From the NCBI GenBank assembly GCA_947478315.1, contig CANJWF010000084.1:1-5692 (forward strand): 5,692 nucleotides of DNA. Reading direction: 5' to 3'. The DNA comes from Sphingobacteriaceae bacterium (GTDB lineage Bacteria; Bacteroidota; Bacteroidia; Sphingobacteriales; Sphingobacteriaceae). Numbering within the stretch: the first letter of the stretch is position 1; each line of letters starts with the position of its first letter. Below are positions 1-4,695 of this stretch, one piece after another. The notes beneath the pieces are model-generated. The model was given only the letters and a program-made list of their open reading frames with translations. It ran no database searches and was not told the origin of the DNA. A program made the position numbers and the translations under genes.

Positions 1-1
1 C

Positions 2-1471
2 AAATTGGATTCTTCTCGCTCATCATTCAAATCTGATAGAGTTAATAATAAGTTTAGTAAACGCTCTGAATCTAATGCAGACGTTAAATATTCAACTAAT
101 ACCAGTAATGGCCCTTTTTCTAAAGTAAGGTCGGCTTCACCCCGTTCAGGCTTTAACATAGGTGAAGAGAATGATAAATTCAGTAAACGCTCGGCATTTA
201 ATTCGAAAGCAAGTTCGGAGAGTCGAACTCGGGGCGATTCTTTTAAATCAAAATCAGCGTCCCCGTCTCGTTCTAGTTTTAATTCAGATAAGGGCAATGA
301 TAAATTTGGCAAGCGTTCTTTTGGTACTCATGCAGAAAATAGAACTAGAGGTGAAGGAGTTGCTAAATTAGGGGAAAGTTCATCTCATTTGCGACCTAGG
401 TCAAATAGGCGAGAAGATAAATTTGCTAAACATTCCGATTGTTCGAAAAAATACGATAAGTACGAAAAATCAGATAGTCAATATACTCGAGATTTATCCT
501 CTATTTTGGATATTGAAAAAGAAAACAATATCGTATCCGATAAGCGAAATTTGCAAAGAAGAACTAATCCTAATTATGGTAAACCATTTGTTAAAAAAGT
601 AAATGGTCATAATAGGGATGGTTTTAAATCTTCAGATGCAAAGTTGTCACCAAGCAGGCCCCGAACAGAACATTCATTGACTACAAAAAATGATTCTTTT
701 ACAGCCAACAAATATTCTAATCGTAAACAAACAACTTTAGATGCTGATTACCTCCGTTTAAATCAGTACTTATCTCATGCAGGAATATGTTCAAGAAGAA
801 AAGCCGATGATTTTATTAAGGCAGGCGTAGTGTCGGTTAATGGGAATGTAGTCACTGAATTAGGATTTAAGGTGCATCCTCATGATGATGAAGTTCGTTA
901 CAATGGAGAGTTAGTTAAAAGACAAAAATTAATTTATATATTACTGAATAAGCCTAAAGATTATATAACCACTACGGACGATCCGCAAGAGAGAAAAACA
1001 GTAATGGATTTAATTGCTAAAGCAACTAAAGAGCGAGTATATCCTGTTGGGCGCTTAGATAGAAATACAACGGGATTATTGTTACTTACCAATGACGGAG
1101 ACTTAGCTGATAAGTTAACACATCCAAAAAATAATATTTCCAAAATTTATCATGTTGAATTGAACAGGAATTTAACGCAAGGAGATTTTAATAAGCTGGC
1201 ATTTGGATTAGAGTTAGAGGATGGTTTTATTAAACCAGATGATATTTCTTACGTACAAGGAGGAACCAAGCGAGAAATAGGTATTAAGATTCACAGTGGA
1301 AAAAATAGAATCGTTCGTCGAATGTTTGAGTCTTTAGGTTACGAAGTGTTGAAGCTAGATAGAGTCTATTACGCTAATCTCACTAAAAAAGATTTGCCAA
1401 GAAGCAAATGGCGTTTTTTAGAGCCCAAAGAAATTATACAACTAAAACACTTGTTGAAGGTCAATCATTGA
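2..1471 (+). CDS. rluB: RluB/RsuA-family rRNA pseudouridine synthase with long repetitive basic N-terminal tail (5' partial)
   Basis: This enzyme isomerises a specific uridine to pseudouridine in ribosomal RNA, most likely in 23S rRNA by the RluB type, and acts in the cytoplasm during ribosome assembly. Residues below are numbered from the TTG at 5. Residues 1-249 are a low-complexity tail rich in Ser, Lys, Arg and Asn with a 42-residue repeat. Residues about 250-298 are an S4 RNA-binding domain (LRLNQYLSHAGICSRRKAD). Residues about 310-480 are the catalytic domain, with motif GRLDRNTTGLLLLTNDG at 349-365, catalytic Asp352, and the C-terminal motif NRIVRRMFESLGYEV. The frame is open to the left edge and no ribosome binding site or ATG is visible, so the TTG at 5 is probably not the start and the gene begins upstream. 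The core has the normal family length; E. coli members lack such a tail. The family is certain from the motifs. The exact target uridine, and RluB rather than RluE or RsuA, is inference. Confidence 0.9.
   Translation, partial: KLDSSRSSFKSDRVNNKFSKRSESNADVKYSTNTSNGPFSKVRSASPRSGFNIGEENDKFSKRSAFNSKASSESRTRGDSFKSKSASPSRSSFNSDKGNDKFGKRSFGTHAENRTRGEGVAKLGESSSHLRPRSNRREDKFAKHSDCSKKYDKYEKSDSQYTRDLSSILDIEKENNIVSDKRNLQRRTNPNYGKPFVKKVNGHNRDGFKSSDAKLSPSRPRTEHSLTTKNDSFTANKYSNRKQTTLDADYLRLNQYLSHAGICSRRKADDFIKAGVVSVNGNVVTELGFKVHPHDDEVRYNGELVKRQKLIYILLNKPKDYITTTDDPQERKTVMDLIAKATKERVYPVGRLDRNTTGLLLLTNDGDLADKLTHPKNNISKIYHVELNRNLTQGDFNKLAFGLELEDGFIKPDDISYVQGGTKREIGIKIHSGKNRIVRRMFESLGYEVLKLDRVYYANLTKKDLPRSKWRFLEPKEIIQLKHLLKVNH
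17..436 (+). repeat. Four-copy 42-residue tandem repeat inside the pseudouridine synthase tail
   Basis: The coding sequence contains a tandem protein repeat with the pattern R-S-x-F-(N/K)-x(5,6)-(N)-D/N-K-F-x-K-R/H-S. The 'KFxKRS' core falls at residues 16-21, 58-63, 100-105 and 139-144 (codons starting at 50, 176, 302 and 419), so the period is 42, 42 and 39 residues. A second landmark, RTRG, occurs at residues 74-77 and 113-116, and SASP at 43-46 and 84-87. The fourth copy is shortened and degenerate. DNA identity is lower than protein identity: in NDKFxKRS, copies 2 and 3 use different codons for Phe, Lys, Arg and Ser. The unit is basic and predicted to be disordered. The copies may extend upstream of the window. 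Confidence 0.75.
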
Positions 1472-1501
1472 TTACGTCATGGCTATGTAACGATAAGTCT
1501 T

Positions 1502-1536
1502 TCCTGCAAATCTATACATGCGAATATTTACATTTG
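1502..1536 (+). promoter_or_regulatory. Candidate Bacteroidota-type promoter of nfu
   Basis: TACATTTG at 1529-1536 is an exact match to the Bacteroidota -7 consensus TAnnTTTG and lies 25 nt before the nfu ATG, leaving a short A/T-rich leader with no Shine-Dalgarno sequence. The -33 element is poor: only a T-rich TTCCTG at 1501-1506 lies at roughly the right distance, instead of TTTG. The position, in the only gap between the two + strand genes, makes a promoter plausible. The match is short and could be chance in AT-rich DNA. Confidence 0.4.
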
Positions 1537-1559
1537 CATAAATTAATTTAACATTGCAT
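1505..1559. repeat. Cluster of ATTTGCAT-like motifs and inverted repeat at the nfu promoter
   Basis: Four related short motifs occur in 55 bp: TGCAAAT (1505-1511, reverse orientation), ATGCGAAT (1518-1525, reverse, one base off), ATTTGCAT (1532-1539) and ATTGCAT (1553-1559, one base shorter). The second and third form an inverted repeat with 8-bp arms (one G-T pair) and a 6-bp loop that overlaps the -7 element. The third and fourth share the context ACATT(T)GCATA and start 21 bp apart, about two helical turns. This could be an operator, or it may simply be repeats of the promoter core. No regulator is identifiable. Confidence 0.3.
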
Positions 1560-1561
1560 AC

Positions 1562-2128
1562 ATGAGTACTTCATCTCCAATTAGGGTTTACTCAGAGATA
1601 ACTCCTAATCCCGCATCCTTAAAATTTATTGTTAACAAGCTATTGATTAATGGAAGCGTAGATTTTCCTTCTAAAGAAAGTGCAATTAATTCTCCATTTG
1701 CTAAAGAATTATATAATTTTTCTTTCGTGAAGGGTGTGTTTTTTGCAAGTAATTTCGTTACAATTACGAAAATAGAAGATACGACTTGGGAAGAAATTCA
1801 ACCTGTTTTACGAGATTTTATTAAAGGTGCAGTAGAATCAGAAATTCCCGTACAATTAGACAACTTCATTGCAGCAACAGGAGATTTTGAAGGCACTGAA
1901 ATCGAGCAGAAAATTCAACAAATACTGCAAGATTATGTTCAACCTGCTGTAGAGCAAGATGGAGGAGCTATCGCATATAAATCTTTCCAAAACGGAATTG
2001 TTACCGTTGAACTGAGAGGTTCATGTAGTGGATGTCCGTCATCTACGCTAACGCTAAAGTCAGGTATTGAAGCTCTATTAAAGAGAATGATACCAGAAGT
2101 AACAGAGGTCGTTTCTGAGGCGTTGTAA
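1562..2128 (+). CDS. nfu: NFU1-type iron-sulfur cluster carrier (Nfu_N plus NifU C-terminal domain)
   Basis: This 188-residue cytoplasmic protein is a carrier that binds a [4Fe-4S] cluster, shared between two subunits, and passes it to client apoenzymes. Residues about 7-97 are the Nfu N-terminal domain, with the signature SEITPNPASLKFIVNK near its start and an F-x-KGVFFASNFVTITK segment. Residues about 115-182 are the NifU C-terminal domain, with VQPAVEQDGGAI and the cluster ligands Cys155 and Cys158 in GSCSGCPSS. These ligands are both present, so the protein looks functional. The length fits bacterial and mitochondrial NFU1 proteins. It is not the E. coli NfuA arrangement, which has a degenerate A-type N-terminal domain. 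The start is the ATG at 1562, in an A/T-rich leader without a Shine-Dalgarno sequence, which is normal for Bacteroidota. The gene converges on hscA, another iron-sulfur gene. Family assignment is firm; the client proteins are unknown. Confidence 0.93.
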   Translation: MSTSSPIRVYSEITPNPASLKFIVNKLLINGSVDFPSKESAINSPFAKELYNFSFVKGVFFASNFVTITKIEDTTWEEIQPVLRDFIKGAVESEIPVQLDNFIAATGDFEGTEIEQKIQQILQDYVQPAVEQDGGAIAYKSFQNGIVTVELRGSCSGCPSSTLTLKSGIEALLKRMIPEVTEVVSEAL

Positions 2129-2141
2129 TATAGACTCGCCC

Positions 2142-3986
2142 TTAATCGATTTTTTTTCCTTTCATTGCAGTAGAAATAGCATAATCCATTACACGTTCCG
2201 CAAATGGTTTAGTGTACTCATTCAGTAAGTCAACGGCAGTTAAGATTTTATCTTTATCATTTTGAGTAATTATTTGTTCTAAATCTCTAATTAACTCGTT
2301 TGTTTTATCGATCTCTTTTTCCGTTAATAAAGTGACATTACGTTTTATGAAACGTTTAGCCGTATAGCTTAATTGTTCCCCTTCGTTACGTGCCTCTATT
2401 AGCATACGTTTGGCTATGTCATCTTTGGCGCTGCTTACAGAATCTAATAACATTTTTTCAATCTGTTCGTCACTTAAGCCAAAAGAAGGTTTAACCTCAA
2501 TTGTTTGGCTTACTCCAGAGCGAAGTTCAGTAGCATGAACATTTAATATACCATCGGCATTCAATAAAAAGTTAATATCTATTTTGGGAATTCCAGCAGG
2601 CATGGCTGGTATCCCTTTTAAATCAAACTCCGCCAATTTCCTGTTTTCACTTACTAAATCGCGCTCTCCTTGGTAAACGGATATCTTCATGTTTACTTGA
2701 CCATCTATTGCCGTCGTGTATTGCCTCCCTGCCTTAGTAGGTATTTTGCTGTTTCGTGGAATAATCGTGTCCATTAAGCCACCAGAGGTTTCTATGCCTA
2801 AAGATAGTGCTGTAACATCTAATAATAACACGTCAGTTCTATTGCCCGCTAAGATGTCAGCCTGAATTGCCGCTCCTAAAGCAACTACTTCATCGGGATT
2901 AATTTGGTCATGGACTATTTTTTTGAAAAAATCACCTACACATTTTTTGATGTAAGGACTCTTTGTTGACCCGCCTACCATAATTACTTCATCAATACAT
3001 TCGATAGAAATTTTTGCGTCAGCTAAGGCATGCTTACAACACGTTAATGTCTCTTCAACTAACGGCGTTATTAGATTTTCGAAAGTCGAACGATTAATTG
3101 CTAGGTAAATGTCGTCGATTTTTTCATTGTATAAATTTTGACAACCCAATGATTTTTTAGCTTGTTCGGCTTTTAATCGTAGTTTTTGAAAAGTTGTAGT
3201 ATCGACGTTTTTTAATTGATTATGATTAATCCAGTAATCTATAATCAATCTATCGATATCATCACCTCCGAGATACGTATTTCCATTTGTCGACAATACT
3301 TCAAAAATTCCATTTTGAATTTGCATTATTGATACATCAAAGGTTCCGCCGCCAAAATCATAAACTACAACTGTTTTGGTTTCGTTTTGGTCTAAACCTA
3401 TTCCATAAGCTAAACTGGCGGCTGTCGGTTCGTTTACAATACGTAAAACCTCTAATCCCGCCAATTTCCCAGCATCTTTAGTGGCTTGTCTTTGAGCGTC
3501 ATTAAAGTAGGCAGGTACTGTAATGACAGCTCTTTTGACAGGCGTTTTTAAGCTATGTTCAGCTCTTTTTTTAAGTTCTTGGAGAATAATCGCAGATAAC
3601 TCAATTGGCGAATAAAATTGATTCCCAATTTTTATTTTTACCAAAGAATCCGAATCATCGTCGATGATTTTGTAGGAAAAGTATTGTTGATGACTTTCGA
3701 TGTCTTTATAGGAACGTCCTAAAAGCCTCTTGACAGAAAAAATTGTATTAATAGAATCGTTTATAAGATAAAATTTGGCTTCTTCTCCAACTTCAGGTAC
3801 ATTGTTATCGGAAAAATGAATAACAGAAGGAACTAAAGAGCCTTTTCCTGCGTCGTTAATTACCACCGCTTGTTTGTCTTCCCCTACATAAGCAACTAAA
3901 CTATTGGTTGTGCCTAGGTCTATTCCAATAATAATATCTTCTTTTTGTAAAGCACCTGTTGTAAGGTTGATTCCTATTTTAGCCAT
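2142..3986 (-). CDS. hscA: HscA, Hsp70-type chaperone for iron-sulfur cluster assembly
   Basis: HscA is a specialised cytoplasmic Hsp70 ATPase that, with the J-protein HscB, binds the scaffold IscU and promotes cluster release. The 614 residues match E. coli HscA in length (616). The ATPase domain carries IDLGTTNS (22-29), the Lys of FSVKRLLG (86), the IVNEPTAASLAYG block (183-195), DFGGGTFDVS (210-219) and VGGSTKSP (337-344). The interdomain linker VLLLDV is at 386-391 and a substrate-binding domain follows. HscA rather than DnaK is indicated by SLGIETSGGLMDTIIPRN (395-412), the short C terminus without the DnaK EEVD-like tail, and EVKPSFGLSDEQIEKMLLDS followed by AKRML. I start at the ATG at 3986 (MAKIGINL), preceded by purine-rich AAAGAAGAAAAA. 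The only upstream alternative is a TTG at 4010 that lies inside the candidate promoter. No hscB or iscU is in the window, so the partners are presumably encoded elsewhere. Confidence 0.93.
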   Translation of the reverse strand: MAKIGINLTTGALQKEDIIIGIDLGTTNSLVAYVGEDKQAVVINDAGKGSLVPSVIHFSDNNVPEVGEEAKFYLINDSINTIFSVKRLLGRSYKDIESHQQYFSYKIIDDDSDSLVKIKIGNQFYSPIELSAIILQELKKRAEHSLKTPVKRAVITVPAYFNDAQRQATKDAGKLAGLEVLRIVNEPTAASLAYGIGLDQNETKTVVVYDFGGGTFDVSIMQIQNGIFEVLSTNGNTYLGGDDIDRLIIDYWINHNQLKNVDTTTFQKLRLKAEQAKKSLGCQNLYNEKIDDIYLAINRSTFENLITPLVEETLTCCKHALADAKISIECIDEVIMVGGSTKSPYIKKCVGDFFKKIVHDQINPDEVVALGAAIQADILAGNRTDVLLLDVTALSLGIETSGGLMDTIIPRNSKIPTKAGRQYTTAIDGQVNMKISVYQGERDLVSENRKLAEFDLKGIPAMPAGIPKIDINFLLNADGILNVHATELRSGVSQTIEVKPSFGLSDEQIEKMLLDSVSSAKDDIAKRMLIEARNEGEQLSYTAKRFIKRNVTLLTEKEIDKTNELIRDLEQIITQNDKDKILTAVDLLNEYTKPFAERVMDYAISTAMKGKKID

Positions 3987-4007
3987 TTTTTCTTCTTTAT
4001 ATGATTG

Positions 4008-4041
4008 CAAATCTAAGTGCGTTTTCTTTCCTTTTTATTAA
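4008..4041 (-). promoter_or_regulatory. Candidate Bacteroidota-type promoter of hscA
   Basis: On the - strand TAGATTTG (4015 down to 4008) matches the -7 consensus TAnnTTTG exactly and ends 21 nt before the hscA ATG. It is followed by CAAT, so the core TAGATTTGCA is nearly the same as TACATTTGCA before nfu. The -33 region (around 4041-4035) is only T/A-rich and does not give a clean TTTG. This would let hscA be transcribed independently of the ribD-yigZ pair. Evidence is motif and position only. Confidence 0.4.
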
Positions 4042-4079
4042 AATAAAGAAACCTTACAGTTTGCTTACCAAAACAAACC
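4041..4079 (-). terminator. Hairpin after yigZ, possible weak terminator or attenuator
   Basis: Beginning two bases past the yigZ stop codon, the - strand can fold a 9-bp stem (4079-4071 with 4066-4058, including two G-U pairs) around the four-base loop TGGT. The downstream strand continues GTAAGG and then a broken T-rich run (TTTCTTTATTTT, 4051-4040). The U tract is not directly at the stem base, so termination may be partial. The hairpin would separate ribD-yigZ transcription from hscA. On the + strand two of the pairs would be A-C mismatches, which favours a function on the - strand. Confidence 0.33.
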
Positions 4080-4080
4080 T

Positions 4081-4695
4081 TTATAGACTTTTAATCCATT
4101 TAAAAAACAATTCGTTTATACCTTTGAATTCATGCAGTATGTGTGCTTCCTCTTTTTTTCTGATAGAAATTAGCATAACGTATTCATCTGTAAAATTTTG
4201 AGAAAGAATCGATAAACCTTTTTTCTTAATAAAAGACATTACCGTGCTGAATGCGCTATAGTTAAAAGTTATTTGATACACTTCTTGTTGTACTTCAGTT
4301 ATAATAGAAGCATTTTTTATACATGCTGTTGTTGCGCTTTTATAGGCACTAACTAATCTAGGTATACCCAATAAGTGACCTCCAAAATATCGAACCACTA
4401 CAATAAGAATATTTGTAACATCAAGAGATAGCAATACGTTAAGTATCGGTTTGCCTGCTGTACCTGACGGTTCACCATCATCATTGATACGAAATATGGT
4501 TCGGTCGGTGCTCAAACGATATGCCCAACAATAATGCCGAGCCTTAGGGTGTTCATTTTTTATTTTTAGAAGATGCATTTTAACATCTTGAGCATCTTTT
4601 AAAGGTATCGCATATCCGATAAATCGACTACATTTGTCCATAAATACGCTTTCTGCTTGCTTCGCGACTGTTTTATAGGTGTCGTCAAATGACAT
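4081..4695 (-). CDS. yigZ: YigZ/IMPACT-family protein (UPF0029)
   Basis: This 204-residue protein belongs to the YigZ family, the bacterial relatives of the eukaryotic translation regulator IMPACT. The bacterial role is not settled. The N-terminal UPF0029 domain spans about residues 17-128 and carries HYCWAYRL (54-61), the hallmark DDGEPSGTAGKPILNVL (72-88), and VVVRYFGGHLLGIPRLVSAY (99-118). A ferredoxin-like C-terminal domain (DUF1949 type) follows at about 136-195. The length is typical. In the glycine-rich loop the commonly seen 'LGxGGL' reads LGIPRL, a variation I cannot interpret functionally. The ATG at 4695 lies inside ribD, giving an 11-bp overlap with the ribD stop and no Shine-Dalgarno sequence, so translation is probably coupled to ribD. 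The stop is followed at once by a hairpin. Family membership is firm; function is not inferable from sequence. Confidence 0.92.
   Translation of the reverse strand: MSFDDTYKTVAKQAESVFMDKCSRFIGYAIPLKDAQDVKMHLLKIKNEHPKARHYCWAYRLSTDRTIFRINDDGEPSGTAGKPILNVLLSLDVTNILIVVVRYFGGHLLGIPRLVSAYKSATTACIKNASIITEVQQEVYQITFNYSAFSTVMSFIKKKGLSILSQNFTDEYVMLISIRKKEEAHILHEFKGINELFFKWIKSL

Noticed and set aside
5..7. TTG as the true start of the pseudouridine synthase
   Set aside because: The reading frame is open to the window edge, no leader or ribosome binding site can be seen, and the repeat seems already under way at this point; the start is more likely upstream.
162..371. Open frame on the + strand in another phase within the repeat tail
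   Set aside because: It arises from the low-complexity coding sequence and encodes no plausible domain.
961..1143. Open frame on the - strand, 60 codons
   Set aside because: It is antisense to the catalytic core of the pseudouridine synthase, has no recognisable motif and no leader; a shadow of the real gene.
1461..1471. TCAATCATTGA inverted repeat at the end of the pseudouridine synthase gene as a terminator
   Set aside because: The arms are 5 bp, AT-rich, with a one-base loop and no following T run; part of it is the stop codon context.
2145..2157. ATCGAT palindrome followed by eight T as an intrinsic terminator for nfu
   Set aside because: A 6-bp palindrome cannot form a stem with a loop, and the T run encodes Lys codons at the hscA C terminus.
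3287..3481. Open frame on the + strand, 64 codons, opposite hscA
   Set aside because: It is antisense to the conserved Hsp70 ATPase motifs, whose codons fully explain the sequence.
4008..4010. TTG start for hscA eight codons upstream of the ATG at 3986
   Set aside because: It lies inside the TAGATTTG promoter element, adds residues (MQSYKEEK) not expected in HscA, and the ATG at 3986 gives the typical MAK start with a purine-rich leader and normal length.
4001..4201. Open frame on the + strand covering the hscA-yigZ gap, 66 codons
   Set aside because: Most of it is antisense to the yigZ C-terminal domain and the start sits in the candidate hscA promoter; the product is a generic hydrophobic/basic mix with no family resemblance.
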